Shown: piece after piece, positions 1 through 8,765 of the stretch
Position numbering within the stretch: the first letter of the stretch is position 1
Layout: each line of letters opens with the position of its first letter
Source: Hymenobacter sp. BT188
Lineage (GTDB): Bacteria > Bacteroidota > Bacteroidia > Cytophagales > Hymenobacteraceae
Assembly (NCBI RefSeq): GCF_014333585.1
Contig: NZ_JACSCW010000001.1
Span: forward strand, 372,001-436,000
Direction: 5' to 3'
Length of the DNA stretch: 64,000 nucleotides
Notes under the pieces: model-generated
The model's input: only the letters and a program-made list of their open reading frames with translations
The model's database searches: none
Told to the model about the DNA's origin: nothing
Position numbers and translations under genes: made by a program

Positions 1-69
1 GTGAAGGCCACGCTACGCCTGTACCATGATGCCCAACACCCATCGGGCCTGAAGGTGATGAAGCAGTAG
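1..69 (+). CDS. C-terminal end of an unidentified protein (partial)
   Basis: An open frame enters from the left edge and ends at TAG (67-69), giving the last 22 residues, ending in KVMKQ. It converges with the MOSC gene, with only three bases between the two stop codons, which is typical of a real gene end here. Too little is visible to name a family. Confidence 0.5.
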   Translation: MKATLRLYHDAQHPSGLKVMKQ

Positions 70-72
70 CCG

Positions 73-609
73 CTAGGCCGGAGCTGAAATTGTCGGTTCC
101 AACACGCGCACCACGTCGCCCACCCGAATTTGCCCCCCACGGATGATGCGAGCCGTGAGGCCGCCGTGGCCGCGCATGGCGTTGTAGCCGCCGGGCCCAA
201 GCTCTTCTTCCATGCGTGAGCAAGGATGGCACTCGCCGGTTATTTCCAGAATCACCTCTTCGCCTAGCTGTATCTGCCGGTTTTTGAGCGCCAACAGATT
301 CAGGCCGCTGATGGCCAAGTTACGCCGTAACCGGCCAGGCTCTACGGGGCCATCGAGCCCTAAAAAGCCCCCCACGGCCGCTAAGTGCTCATGCTGAATA
401 AGCGTAACCTGACGTTTGCCGCCGGGCTTGGGCCGGGCGTGGTCGCCGCGCAGGTGCTTATCCGTCAGTACTTCTACTTCGGGCAGCGACACAAGTGGTT
501 CGCGCCGCACCGGTCGGATGCCAATCCACTCGATGCGGCCGGTTTGAGGCAACGTGGACAGCAGTCGGGCAATGGTCGATTTATCGTCGCCGAAGAAAGG
601 AAAAGGCAT
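73..609 (-). CDS. MOSC domain-containing protein
   Basis: A 178-residue protein that is almost entirely one MOSC domain, the fold shared with the C-terminus of molybdenum cofactor sulfurase, thought to carry or transfer sulfur for metal-sulfur cofactors. Visible family marks are the RRN stretch (residues 95-97) and two cysteines in GECHPC (Cys127, Cys130), one of which would be the sulfur carrier, followed by the MRGHGG-type end of the domain. It lacks the N-terminal beta-barrel seen in YcbX-type proteins and is close to the stand-alone length. Probably cytoplasmic. No cofactor gene lies beside it, so its substrate cannot be inferred from context. The ATG at 609 is the only good start. Confidence 0.85.
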   Translation of the reverse strand: MPFPFFGDDKSTIARLLSTLPQTGRIEWIGIRPVRREPLVSLPEVEVLTDKHLRGDHARPKPGGKRQVTLIQHEHLAAVGGFLGLDGPVEPGRLRRNLAISGLNLLALKNRQIQLGEEVILEITGECHPCSRMEEELGPGGYNAMRGHGGLTARIIRGGQIRVGDVVRVLEPTISAPA

Positions 610-853
610 GTTATCAGAGGTAATGTGCTTGTGGGTAGGTGCAAAAGTAAGGTACAGTTATCATGCTAGGGAGGCGAGTCTTTCGCTCGCTGAAATGGGA
701 GTAACGTTCAATCAATCATCCCGCAAAGTGCCCTCCAACGCTTGGCATGAATGCCGTTCTGACTAAACAGTTTAAGGTGATATATTTTATTATTGTAATA
801 ATTAATTTAATTATAGCCTTATTGTAAGAGCAGCTGACATATACGATCCGCGA
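610..853. other. Intergenic divergent promoter region (MOSC / cfa)
   Basis: This gap lies between two divergently transcribed genes. Its right half (about 770-840) is strongly AT-rich, as expected of a promoter region, but no exact TAnnTTTG box was found at a convincing distance from either start. Small open frames here overlap the MOSC gene and are not supported. Confidence 0.4.
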
Positions 854-1975
854 ATGAAGGCACAGCAATTACAACAAAACGTAGCCCAGATTCTTGCTCC
901 GGCGGGCATACAGGTGAATGGTTCGCAGCCCTGGGATTTGCAAGTTCACAACGACCGGTTTTACCAGCGGGTGCTCAGCCAGGGTACGCTGGGGCTGGGC
1001 GAATCGTACATGGACGGTTGGTGGGACTGTGAGCAGATAGACGAGTTTATATTCCGGGCGCTGCGGGCTGATTTGTACAAAACAGCTCGGCTGGGTTGGA
1101 AAAGCATAGTAGAAGTGCTGCTTACGCAGATATTCAATCGCCAAGCAAAAGGCAAAGCCGCCCGCAACGCCCAGCATCACTACGATATCGGTAATAACCT
1201 GTACGAACTCATGCTGGACAAGCGTATGACCTACAGCTGCGGTTATTGGAAGAATGCTGGCAACCTCGATCAGGCCCAGGAAAACAAGCTGGATCTGATT
1301 TGCCGCAAATTATACCTAAAGCCCGGCCAACGGGTGCTCGATATTGGATGTGGCTGGGGCAGCTTCGCTAAGTTTGCCGCCGAACGCTACGGCGTAGAAG
1401 TAGTAGGCGTGACGGTAGCCCGCGAGCAGGTGAAGCTGGCGCAGGAACTGTGCAAAGGCCTACCCATCGAAATACGCTTGCAGGACTACCGCGACGTGCG
1501 TGAGAAATTTGACCACATAGTGTCAGTAGGGATGGCCGAGCACGTAGGTCACCGCAACTACCGCACGTACATGCGCACGGCCGCGAATTGCCTCAAGGAC
1601 GATGGCCTGTTTCTGCTGCACACCATTGGCATGGCTTACTCCCGGACCTCCGCCGACCCGTTCACGAATAAGTATATTTTCCCCAATTGCCTTCTGCCTT
1701 CTATCAAGCAGCTTGGCGGAGCAATGGAGCACCTCTTCGTACTCGAAGATTGCCACAACTTCAGCGTGCACTACGACTATACGCTGCTGGCTTGGTTTAA
1801 GAATTTTGACCAGAGCTGGAGCCAATTGCAGCCTACCTACGGCGACCGGTTTTATCGGATGTGGAAGTATTATTTACTGTCCAGCGCCGCGTCTTTCCGG
1901 GCGCGTCACAACCAGCTCTGGCAAATGGTGCTTTCCAAGCGGGGCTTGCTGGGAGGCTATGAGTCGGTGCGGTAA
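854..1975 (+). CDS. cfa: Cyclopropane-fatty-acyl-phospholipid synthase
   Basis: A 373-residue SAM-dependent enzyme that adds a methylene bridge across the double bond of unsaturated fatty-acyl chains in membrane phospholipids. The methyltransferase core has the glycine-rich SAM motif VLDIGCGWGSF (residues 161-171), preceded by the family marker HYDIGNN (109-115) where the SAM domain begins. The N-terminal part (1-100) matches the lipid-binding domain, including YMDGWWDCE. The length is normal for Cfa (about 380). The gene stands alone: an AT-rich upstream region and a strong terminator at 2023-2056 bracket it. Cfa is commonly made under stress or in stationary phase in other bacteria; nothing in this sequence shows how it is controlled here. 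Confidence 0.95.
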   Translation: MKAQQLQQNVAQILAPAGIQVNGSQPWDLQVHNDRFYQRVLSQGTLGLGESYMDGWWDCEQIDEFIFRALRADLYKTARLGWKSIVEVLLTQIFNRQAKGKAARNAQHHYDIGNNLYELMLDKRMTYSCGYWKNAGNLDQAQENKLDLICRKLYLKPGQRVLDIGCGWGSFAKFAAERYGVEVVGVTVAREQVKLAQELCKGLPIEIRLQDYRDVREKFDHIVSVGMAEHVGHRNYRTYMRTAANCLKDDGLFLLHTIGMAYSRTSADPFTNKYIFPNCLLPSIKQLGGAMEHLFVLEDCHNFSVHYDYTLLAWFKNFDQSWSQLQPTYGDRFYRMWKYYLLSSAASFRARHNQLWQMVLSKRGLLGGYESVR

Positions 1976-2022
1976 GGCTAAAAACGATAGAAAAAGCCCC
2001 CCAGATGACTGCTATAAGCACA

Positions 2023-2056
2023 AAAAAACCGCTGGCAGTATTGCCAGCGGTTTTTT
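2023..2056. terminator. Bidirectional intrinsic terminator (cfa / DUF4394)
   Basis: A perfect 9-bp stem CCGCTGGCA/TGCCAGCGG around a GTAT loop, flanked by an A-run on the left and a T-run on the right, so it can end transcription from both converging genes. Confidence 0.9.
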
Positions 2057-2078
2057 GTAAAAAAGATAATGCGGTTTA

Positions 2079-4112
2079 CTAGCGCACCATCAGGCGCTTC
2101 GTTACTACGCCTTCAGGAGTAGAAAGCTGAAGCATGTACATGCCTTTCGCCACATTGGTGAGCGAGAGACGCTGCGTAGCGCCGTCGCGGGCGGAAAGCG
2201 TGCGGCTTAGTACCGACTGGCCTAAAGCATTAAGAAGCGTAGCCTGCACCGACTGCTTAAGCAAAGAGGCGGGCATATTGATGGACACCTCGCCAGTAGC
2301 TGGGTTTGGGTACACATCTACTTGCGCGCTAACTTTGGCCGAAGCCCTATTGCTGGATAGCACAGTGCCCGAAATCAGAGCTGATACGCCCGTTATAGGC
2401 ATTCCAGCACCAACAACTTCTACTTCCGTTGCAGCGCCTGTTGATAAATTAACAGTGTACAGTCTGTCGCTATTAACAAGACTTCCCGTGCCCGTGCTGG
2501 CTACCAAGAAGGCCTTGTTCTGAGTAGCGGCAGGAGCAGATGGATCGAAGTAGATGTCGAAATCAACACCCTGAGCTGCGTTTACGGTGATACCGGAGCT
2601 TCCCACAGTCGCGAACGTACCAGTGTTAGGCGCGTCCTGCCGAACAAGCTGGTTATTGGCCGCATTGTAGTTGTATAGAATAGTAGTAGCAGGAGCAGTG
2701 CCAGGGCCGCTATTCGTGTAAGCTGCCGATGAGATGACCCCACCAGCTGGGTTCAAATCAGCGTCGTCGGTTTTTTCTCCATTGGTAGGGTTGAGGCGGT
2801 AGTTCTTGTTACTAGTGCTTACCACCCGAATCCGGTCAGCAGCAGGGTTAAAGTCAAATCCAACGCGGGCTGCTGCATCCCCAAGCTCTAAGCGCTGGGC
2901 AGTACCTACAGCCGTGAGAGCACCCGTGCCTGGGTTTACAGTGTAGAGTTGGGCGTTTGCAGTAGGCGCGGCAGCGGTGGCGTTATAACCAAGCGCGAAT
3001 AGCTCACCGGTAGCTGGCCGGAAATCAAGTCCCACTAAGGCCTGACCAGCGGCTAAGTTGGTAACAGACGTTGAAGTGCGGATAACACGAGGAGTACTCG
3101 AGTCGAAAGAAATCAGATTGCTTCCCGTCAGTGCAAACATCAGTTGGCCCGTGAGTGCAGCTGGCGGCGACACAGGATCAACGGAGAACGTAGCGAACGT
3201 TAGATTATTAATAGGGAGGCCGGTGCCAATGACGCCTTTCGCTGTAGCTGCCCCCGAGCCGAGGTTAATTTCGTAAAGCTGTGTGCTTGTGCCAGTGCCA
3301 GGAGCGCCAGACATTAATACATAGTTTTCGCCCGTTCTGACGGAGTTAATATCCATGCTAACCCCAACTGCGGGGTTGAACGTAATCCCCGTGGCTGGCC
3401 CTGCGGAAGTAATTAAACCCGTATTAGGGGAAGTTTGAATGAAGAGTTGGCCAAGCACATCATCAAATATAAATAGCTCGGTGCTGCCCGTACCAATAAA
3501 GTTGTTGGTGTAAGCCGCCGCGCCAATAGAGGGAGTACCAGGATTCAAATCGCCATCGCGCTGGGTGCCCGCCGCAACAGGGTCACTGTCTACGATAGTG
3601 CCATTGATAGGATTGAGGCGGTAGTTGGCCTTGTTCGTGCTCACCACCCGAATCCGGTCCACCACTGGATTGAAATCAAATCCGATGCGGTCGGTGGCAG
3701 TGCCAAGTACCAGCGTCATAGCGGCAGCGCCTACTGGCGTAGCTACCCCTGTAGTAGGATTGATAACATATAGACGAGCGTTATCGGCTGCGAGGGTAGC
3801 ATTGTAGCCTAACCCATACAATTGGCCCGTGCTCGGCCGAGCGTCCAAACCCACTAATACCTGACCGGCAGTCACACCAGTAATGGCGATAGTAGAGCGA
3901 AGGACAGTAGGAACTGCTTCGTCGAAGGATATTAGGTTGGTAGTAGTGCCAACTACCTGCGTGGCATACATTAGCTGCCCGGTCAGGGGAGGTAGCGTTT
4001 GGGCCATTGCTGGTGCCATAGCGCTAAGGCATAAGCCTAACGTAGCCCCTACTAGCCAGGGTGCACGGCGGGTAGCTTTACCGAAGGAAGGAGAGAGTAG
4101 GGTTAATTGCAT
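2079..4112 (-). CDS. Secreted DUF4394 protein, two tandem copies, type IX secretion tail
   Basis: A 677-residue exported protein. Residues 1-37 are a signal peptide ending in AMAQ. The body is two tandem DUF4394 units (roughly 45-310 and 318-600): both contain the repeated phrases SFD, VGLDARP/VGLDFRP, GLGYNAT/ALGYNAT, VGFDFNP and DRIRVVST, a beta-propeller-like pattern. The last 75 residues carry a Por-type sorting domain (VDVYPNPATGEVSINMP, ending KRLMVR), so it should leave the cell through the type IX system and be surface-attached or released. DUF4394 has no established activity. A -7 box TAGCTTTG lies about 70 bases upstream. The duplication suggests a larger binding or structural platform; function unknown. 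Confidence 0.85.
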   Translation of the reverse strand: MQLTLLSPSFGKATRRAPWLVGATLGLCLSAMAPAMAQTLPPLTGQLMYATQVVGTTTNLISFDEAVPTVLRSTIAITGVTAGQVLVGLDARPSTGQLYGLGYNATLAADNARLYVINPTTGVATPVGAAAMTLVLGTATDRIGFDFNPVVDRIRVVSTNKANYRLNPINGTIVDSDPVAAGTQRDGDLNPGTPSIGAAAYTNNFIGTGSTELFIFDDVLGQLFIQTSPNTGLITSAGPATGITFNPAVGVSMDINSVRTGENYVLMSGAPGTGTSTQLYEINLGSGAATAKGVIGTGLPINNLTFATFSVDPVSPPAALTGQLMFALTGSNLISFDSSTPRVIRTSTSVTNLAAGQALVGLDFRPATGELFALGYNATAAAPTANAQLYTVNPGTGALTAVGTAQRLELGDAAARVGFDFNPAADRIRVVSTSNKNYRLNPTNGEKTDDADLNPAGGVISSAAYTNSGPGTAPATTILYNYNAANNQLVRQDAPNTGTFATVGSSGITVNAAQGVDFDIYFDPSAPAATQNKAFLVASTGTGSLVNSDRLYTVNLSTGAATEVEVVGAGMPITGVSALISGTVLSSNRASAKVSAQVDVYPNPATGEVSINMPASLLKQSVQATLLNALGQSVLSRTLSARDGATQRLSLTNVAKGMYMLQLSTPEGVVTKRLMVR

Positions 4113-4626
4113 TCGACTAAGGGTTTTAAAAATGGAAATTATAATACCGATTAAGCTGTCTGAAACGCGAAGAAAGTGTGCAAAGCTAAACTTTTATATA
4201 GCTTTTGTTACGAGGAAAATATAGGAAATAGATTAATTAACCGACATATTTTTTCACTGGACATATTTTATTGAAAAAACATTGGTTTTGACAACTAGCA
4301 CGCAATTGTGTCGTATGTGACATGTTATAGCGCGTAGCTAAATTCTGCTTTAGGAAACGGAATTTAGTATTTTGCTTCTATTTGCTTCTTGTGATATAAC
4401 CATCAGCCGTAGTTGCCGAACAGCGCTACCATTACTGGCTACAGTTAAGCTTGCAGATGGGACGGTATACGAGTGATAATTTTTATTAGAAGCCGACAGC
4501 AAATAAGCAGATCGCGCTAACCTGCAGGGCAACCCTGCGTATTGACAATAAGCCGGAAATAGACTGCTGAATTACCAGCCAAGCACGTGTGTCTGTTTCC
4601 TTTTTGTTTTCAAATCTCACCTTTCT
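4113..4626. other. 514-base intergenic region between divergent genes
   Basis: An AT-rich spacer between the DUF4394 gene and dps. It holds a -7 box for DUF4394 at 4181-4188. The section next to dps (4560-4626) must hold the dps promoter, but no exact box was found. Short open frames on the minus strand (4350-4863) show no family features and run into dps in antisense. Confidence 0.5.
4181..4188 (-). promoter_or_regulatory. -7 promoter box of the DUF4394 gene
   Basis: The minus strand reads TAGCTTTG, an exact match to the Bacteroidota TAnnTTTG box, placed about 70 bases before the start codon. No TTTG -33 partner is present at the usual spacing. Confidence 0.5.
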
Positions 4627-5295
4627 ATGGCAACCAAAACCACTGATAAGAAGCCGGCCGCTGCCAAAAAAACGGCGGCTGATGCACCCAAAAAATCGAA
4701 TGGCGCTGCCGTTAACCAGGGCAAGATTCAGCCCGGTAATGTAGAGCAGCCTATTGTTAACCAACGCGCCGCCGCTATTCAAAAATTTGGTGTCGTGTCT
4801 CCTCGCATGCCAGTAGGACTGGAGGAGAAAGTGCGCCAGCAGAGCGTTGACATGCTCAATCAACTTCTGGTAGACACTATTACTATCCGTGATCTATACA
4901 AAAAGCATCATTGGCAGGTAGTAGGACCTACTTTTTACCAGTTGCATTTGCTCTACGATAAGCATTACGAAGAGCAAAGCGTATTGGTAGACGCCATTGC
5001 AGAACGTATTCAGCTTCTGGGTGGAGTAAGCTTGGCCATGGCTGCCGATATTGCCGAAACGACTCATATTCCGCGTCCGCCCCGCGACCGGGAAGAAGCA
5101 CCCGTGCAGGTATCACGCTTGCTCGAAGCCCACGAGATTATTTTGAAAGAGTGCCACGAGTATGCCAAGAAGGCGGACGAATCGGGCGACGACGGAACCA
5201 ATGACCTGATTGTTAGTCAGCTGATTCGGACAAACGAGCTGCAAACCTGGTTTGTATCAGAACACGTAGTTGACACACCGCTGGCTCGTTCTTAG
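4627..5295 (+). CDS. dps: Dps-family DNA-binding ferritin
   Basis: A 222-residue Dps protein: a dodecameric mini-ferritin that oxidises and stores iron with peroxide and can coat DNA. Residues 70-220 form the four-helix ferritin-like domain with the inter-subunit iron-site residues His95 (in KKHHWQV), Asp111 and Glu115 (LHLLYDKHYEEQ), and the DAIAERI helix after them. The first 50 residues form a Lys/Ala-rich tail (TKTTDKKPAAAKK), the kind of basic disordered extension that gives some Dps proteins DNA affinity; it makes the protein longer than the usual 160-170 residues. It is a single-gene unit with a terminator at 5324-5363. Peroxide or starvation control is typical of the family but not visible here. 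Confidence 0.93.
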   Translation: MATKTTDKKPAAAKKTAADAPKKSNGAAVNQGKIQPGNVEQPIVNQRAAAIQKFGVVSPRMPVGLEEKVRQQSVDMLNQLLVDTITIRDLYKKHHWQVVGPTFYQLHLLYDKHYEEQSVLVDAIAERIQLLGGVSLAMAADIAETTHIPRPPRDREEAPVQVSRLLEAHEIILKECHEYAKKADESGDDGTNDLIVSQLIRTNELQTWFVSEHVVDTPLARS

Positions 5296-5323
5296 CCAAC
5301 TCTCAAATAACAGAAACCGATGA

Positions 5324-5363
5324 TACGGCGGTCTTTCCAATGGGAGAGGCCGCCGTGTTTTTG
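5324..5363 (+). terminator. Terminator after dps
   Basis: A stem with arms ACGGCGG and CCGCCGT, extended by a wobble pair, with a purine-rich loop and followed by GTTTTTG, just after the dps stop codon. Confidence 0.75.
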
Positions 5364-5445
5364 TCAGAATGAAGCCTTGTTACTCCTGAAAAAGCTTCCC
5401 AATAATTTGGCTGAGCCTTCAATAGTGAAAAAATACCGCCTGGCA

Positions 5446-5477
5446 TTTGCGTAGGGCGTTACGAGTACCTACTTTTG
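5446..5477 (+). promoter_or_regulatory. Promoter of tRNA-Leu
   Basis: TTTG at 5446-5449, a 20-base spacer and TACTTTTG at 5470-5477: both boxes match the Bacteroidota housekeeping promoter exactly. The tRNA begins about 70 bases downstream, leaving a 5' leader for processing. This is the clearest promoter in the window. Confidence 0.85.
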
Positions 5478-5546
5478 TGCCCACTTCGCCGCCTCAGCGA
5501 AGCCGGAAACGCAGGTTTCCAGAATAAAGCCTTTTGTCAGCCTACT

Positions 5547-5629
5547 GCGCACGTGGTGAAACTGGTAGACACGCCATCTTGAGGGGGTGGTGCCCTCCGG
5601 GTGTGGGAGTTCGAATCTCCCCGCGCGCA
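5547..5629 (+). tRNA. tRNA-Leu (anticodon GAG)
   Basis: An 83-base class II tRNA. The D arm contains AAACTGGTAGAC. The anticodon stem CCATC/GGTGG encloses loop TTGAGGG with anticodon GAG, which reads CUC and CUU leucine codons. The long variable arm TGCCCTCCGGGTGT and the T arm GGGAG-TTCGAAT-CTCCC are typical of leucine tRNA. The 3' CCA is not encoded (CAA follows the discriminator A). The acceptor stem GCGCACG/CGCGCGC contains an A-C mismatch at the fifth pair. Confidence 0.95.
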
Positions 5630-5634
5630 CAAAC

Positions 5635-5668
5635 AAAAAAGCCCGACCGTAATTGGTCGGGCTTTTTT
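5635..5668 (+). terminator. Terminator after tRNA-Leu (bidirectional)
   Basis: A perfect 8-bp stem GCCCGACC/GGTCGGGC around GTAATT, with an A-run before and a T-run after. It ends the tRNA transcript and probably also the converging rqcH-like gene. Confidence 0.92.
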
Positions 5669-5723
5669 GTTGCTTGCTATAAAGATTATAGGCCTATAGG
5701 TTGGCTTCTTTATAGAAGCGCAA

Positions 5724-7292
5724 CTATTTGCCCCCCACGCGCTCGAAAGGGTTAGCGGGCACCACCAACACTACTTTTTCCCGCTCTACGAGCACCTGGC
5801 CGGGCAAAGCGCCTTTAGGCTTTCGCACAAATTTCTTGGGTGTAACGGTAACCGGACAAAGCGAGTCGTGCTGACGGCGCGAGTACCAAGCTGCCAGCTG
5901 GGCTGCGCGCTCTACCACCGTAGCCGGCACCGCATAGCCCGACCGATGCCGAATAACCACATGAGACCCAGTTACGTCCTTGGCGTGCAGCCAAAGGTCT
6001 TCTTTGTGGGCATAACGCTGAGTGAGCAGGTCGTTGTTGGCTGCATTGCGCCCCACCAGAATAGTAAAGCCTTCATCCTCAAATACTTTAAATGGTAGCT
6101 CAGTAGCGGCTTTAGCCTTGGTTTCGGGTTGTAAGTCGTGGGTCTTGCGCCAGGTGCGTAGGGCGCGCAAGTCCAGAATGCCCCCCAACTCCTCCAGACG
6201 CTCTAAGCACCAGAAGGCGTCGGACTCCCTGCGCTCTACTCGCTCCTGTAACTGCCGCGTTTCAATTTGCTGGTTTTTGGCCTTGCGGTAGAGGTTTTGG
6301 GCTGTGCGCTGAGGCGTCTCGGTAGGTTTGAGCTTAATCGTACGGGGCTGATTATCCTGATAAAAATCAACGACTTCCACCTGCGCAGCCCCAACTGGAA
6401 TCTGGGTAAGATGAGCCATAATAAGGTCGGCGGTCTGGCGGTAGCTGGCGCCGTGCTCCAGGGCATGTAGGCGGGCGCGGGCTTGACTGGCGCTGGTAGT
6501 TGCTTCTTCGGCCCGGCGCTCCAGTTGCTGCCTTACCTGTCGTGACTCCGTTTCGTATGCCCGCCGACTCAGGAACAGCGGCACAAAGGCACGCAATGCC
6601 GCTATCGGCTCGGGCGGTAGGGTTTGCTCTATTTCCCCTAAGGGCAGTAAACTCAGGCGGGTGCGACCCTCCAGATTAATGATGTAGAACTGCTGCGGGT
6701 TTTCCAGGAGTGCTACAACCTCCTGTACTCTCTTTTCCTTGTCGAGTTCGAGTGCTGAATCGTAACCATGCACCCGCAGGTAGCGGGGGGGCAAATCGCC
6801 AAGCGCCGGGTAACTTTTCAGTGGGTCAGCGGCTAGGTTGGGCGTTAACGCATCAGCAGTAGGTAGAGGCGCCAAATTGGCGTCGGTGGTATAGCGTTGG
6901 TGAAATAGCTGAGCGGGTGCATCTGGAGCCGGACGGAAAATAGCATTTGGACGCGGGCCGTAAAGCTTGAAAAGCAGGGAAGCGCCATCAGTAAATTGTA
7001 ATGTAAGTACCCGGTCGTTGGGAAAAACGTCGGCGCCAGCCACGGTGCGGCCCAGTAAATCCGGTAGCAGATCAACGGAGTTGGTACGGGTGCGGTGAAA
7101 GCTGGTTGGCAGAGCTAGAACCGGGAAAGAAGCGGTTAGCTGAGCCTTGAGCCAAAACTCGGTGCTACCATTAGCCAGACCAATTACTAACTCGTCTTTT
7201 TCCTGAGAAAAGCAGGCCGCAACCACGTAGCCCGATAGCTGCGCGGCTAAAGCAGGAGCGAGTTGGCGCAGGAAATAGTAGTTATTATGCAC
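5724..7292 (-). CDS. rqcH: NFACT-family ribosome quality control protein (RqcH-like)
   Basis: A 522-residue protein of the NFACT (FbpA/RqcH/Rqc2) family, which binds 60S/50S subunits stalled with peptidyl-tRNA and in characterised bacteria adds C-terminal alanine tails that mark the peptide for degradation. The N-terminal NFACT-N domain includes the conserved Asp-Arg pair (Asp93-Arg94 in PNDRVL) needed for tailing in B. subtilis RqcH. A helical, Arg/Gln-rich coiled-coil follows (about 250-380), then the NFACT-R RNA-binding domain with DLWLHAKDVTGSHVVIR. It is shorter than Firmicutes RqcH (about 570), as expected for a Bacteroidota form. Alanine tailing is inferred from the family, not shown. 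Confidence 0.88.
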   Translation of the reverse strand: MHNNYYFLRQLAPALAAQLSGYVVAACFSQEKDELVIGLANGSTEFWLKAQLTASFPVLALPTSFHRTRTNSVDLLPDLLGRTVAGADVFPNDRVLTLQFTDGASLLFKLYGPRPNAIFRPAPDAPAQLFHQRYTTDANLAPLPTADALTPNLAADPLKSYPALGDLPPRYLRVHGYDSALELDKEKRVQEVVALLENPQQFYIINLEGRTRLSLLPLGEIEQTLPPEPIAALRAFVPLFLSRRAYETESRQVRQQLERRAEEATTSASQARARLHALEHGASYRQTADLIMAHLTQIPVGAAQVEVVDFYQDNQPRTIKLKPTETPQRTAQNLYRKAKNQQIETRQLQERVERRESDAFWCLERLEELGGILDLRALRTWRKTHDLQPETKAKAATELPFKVFEDEGFTILVGRNAANNDLLTQRYAHKEDLWLHAKDVTGSHVVIRHRSGYAVPATVVERAAQLAAWYSRRQHDSLCPVTVTPKKFVRKPKGALPGQVLVEREKVVLVVPANPFERVGGK

Positions 7293-7399
7293 AGATGATG
7301 ACGATGCCCTCGCATACGGGAGGTATACTTAATACAGCAACCAATTCTATGATTTGGTGCTGACAACACACGAAAGGGCAGAAAAGAAACTGCCGGAGG

Positions 7400-8167
7400 C
7401 TACATCTCTATCTTTAGCCCATCGTAGGCTAGCCGGATAAACTCCGGTAGTTCTGCCTCTACATCGCGGTGGCGCCCCAGCAGGTGGCTAATATGCGTAA
7501 GATAACCGCGCTGGGGGGCTAAATCCGTCAGAATGTCTACCGCTTCGGGCAACGAGAAATGCGAAATATGCGGCTCCCGCCGCAAAGCGTTCAGCACAAT
7601 CACCCGCGAACCCCTAATCCGCTCCATGGATGCCGGTGAGATGTAATTAGCGTCGGTCAGGTAGGTGAAATCGCCGATTCGATAGCCTAGTACCGGGAGC
7701 TTATAATGCAAGGCTCTGATGGGATGCACCTCAATGCCTTCTACTGAAAAGCTATTGTGGTCATCTAGGATGGGAATGGTTTGCACGCGGGGCACACCGG
7801 GGTATTTGTATTCGGCAAAAATGTAGGCAAACTCCCGTTTTAGCTGATCAAGTACACGCTGCTCAGCATACACAGGCATATCGCGCTGCTGCTTAAAGTT
7901 ATACGAGCGGATATCGTCCATCCCGGCCGTGTGGTCTTTGTGTTCATGGGTGAAAAGCAGCGCATCAAGGTGGTCAACCCGCTCGCGCAATACCTGCTGG
8001 CGAAAGTCGGGGCCCGAGTCAATGACGATACTTTTGCCCCCCACCGCCACGTGCACCGCCACGCGCAGGCGCTTATCACGATAATCCAGGGAGCGACAAA
8101 CGGCGCAGTGACACCCAATGACGGGTACGCCCTGCGAGGTGCCCGAACCGAGAATGGTAATTTGCAT
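7400..8167 (-). CDS. PhnP-like MBL-fold metallo-hydrolase
   Basis: A 255-residue metallo-beta-lactamase-fold hydrolase. The metal motif THEHKDH (His74, His76, Asp78, His79) is intact, and the later histidine and aspartate ligands appear in TYLTDANYISP and LTHISHLLGRH. Near the N-terminus GCHCAVC is the structural zinc knuckle seen in PhnP, the phosphodiesterase that opens cyclic ribose phosphates in phosphonate breakdown. No phosphonate genes lie nearby, so a general cyclic-phosphate or nucleic-acid phosphodiesterase role is as likely. Cytoplasmic. It is followed by rqcH on the same strand after a 107-base gap. Confidence 0.85.
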   Translation of the reverse strand: MQITILGSGTSQGVPVIGCHCAVCRSLDYRDKRLRVAVHVAVGGKSIVIDSGPDFRQQVLRERVDHLDALLFTHEHKDHTAGMDDIRSYNFKQQRDMPVYAEQRVLDQLKREFAYIFAEYKYPGVPRVQTIPILDDHNSFSVEGIEVHPIRALHYKLPVLGYRIGDFTYLTDANYISPASMERIRGSRVIVLNALRREPHISHFSLPEAVDILTDLAPQRGYLTHISHLLGRHRDVEAELPEFIRLAYDGLKIEM

Positions 8168-8236
8168 GCCAGATAAAAATCAGCTGTCGGGCGTGCCGCG
8201 CAGCTCCAATACAATGGCCAAGATACGGCCTACTTG

Positions 8237-8695
8237 CTACTCACAACCGGGACCGCTGTTTTGCTCGTTGTAATTTAAAAATGCCTGAGTTTCTTCCTTG
8301 ATCTGCTCGCGGGGCAAGCCATCTTTCACACCTAGCGAGATTTTACGCACCAATACGCCCACAATAGCCTTGCGAAAACCAAGCTTACAGGCCATATCAA
8401 CGCAGAACTCCATCTCGTGGTCATCAATCACGCCATCGGCCAGCATCATATCCACCAAATCGAATATTTGATCGAAGCGCTCGGAGTCGTTATCGGGCAG
8501 GAGCATGTTTACGCTGCCTGAATTAGCCACCACACTACGCACATCAGCAGGGCGCATACCATTTTTTTGGCCAATAGCCACAATAAAGCTCATTTCCCGC
8601 TCATCAATATGACCATCAGCCTTAGCCAGCGCGGCCAGGTTCACGATATGGCTTTTGATCTTCTTGGTTTGCTCATTTTCAAAAAAACCAAACAT
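8237..8695 (-). CDS. TerB-like domain protein
   Basis: A 152-residue all-helical acidic protein matching the TerB-like fold, shown by two repeated acidic loops: KADGHIDEREMSFI (about 30-43) and LADGVIDDHEMEFC (about 85-98). TerB proteins are linked to metal sensing or membrane-associated stress in tellurite-resistance clusters, but single genes such as this are common in Bacteroidota and have no defined role. There is no signal peptide or membrane segment. A clean promoter with both boxes lies upstream (8736-8765), so it is probably its own transcript. Confidence 0.78.
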   Translation of the reverse strand: MFGFFENEQTKKIKSHIVNLAALAKADGHIDEREMSFIVAIGQKNGMRPADVRSVVANSGSVNMLLPDNDSERFDQIFDLVDMMLADGVIDDHEMEFCVDMACKLGFRKAIVGVLVRKISLGVKDGLPREQIKEETQAFLNYNEQNSGPGCE

Positions 8696-8735
8696 ACAGA
8701 GCGTTGCTTAAGTACAGGGTGGGATGGGAACGGTG

Positions 8736-8765
8736 CAAATAGTCGAAACGCAGGATCCGACCAAA
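8736..8765 (-). promoter_or_regulatory. Promoter of the TerB-like gene
   Basis: On the minus strand TTTG (8762-8765) is followed after 18 bases by ACTATTTG (8736-8743), matching the TTTG/TAnnTTTG pattern except for the first two bases of the -7 box; it lies about 40 bases before the start codon. Confidence 0.55.
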
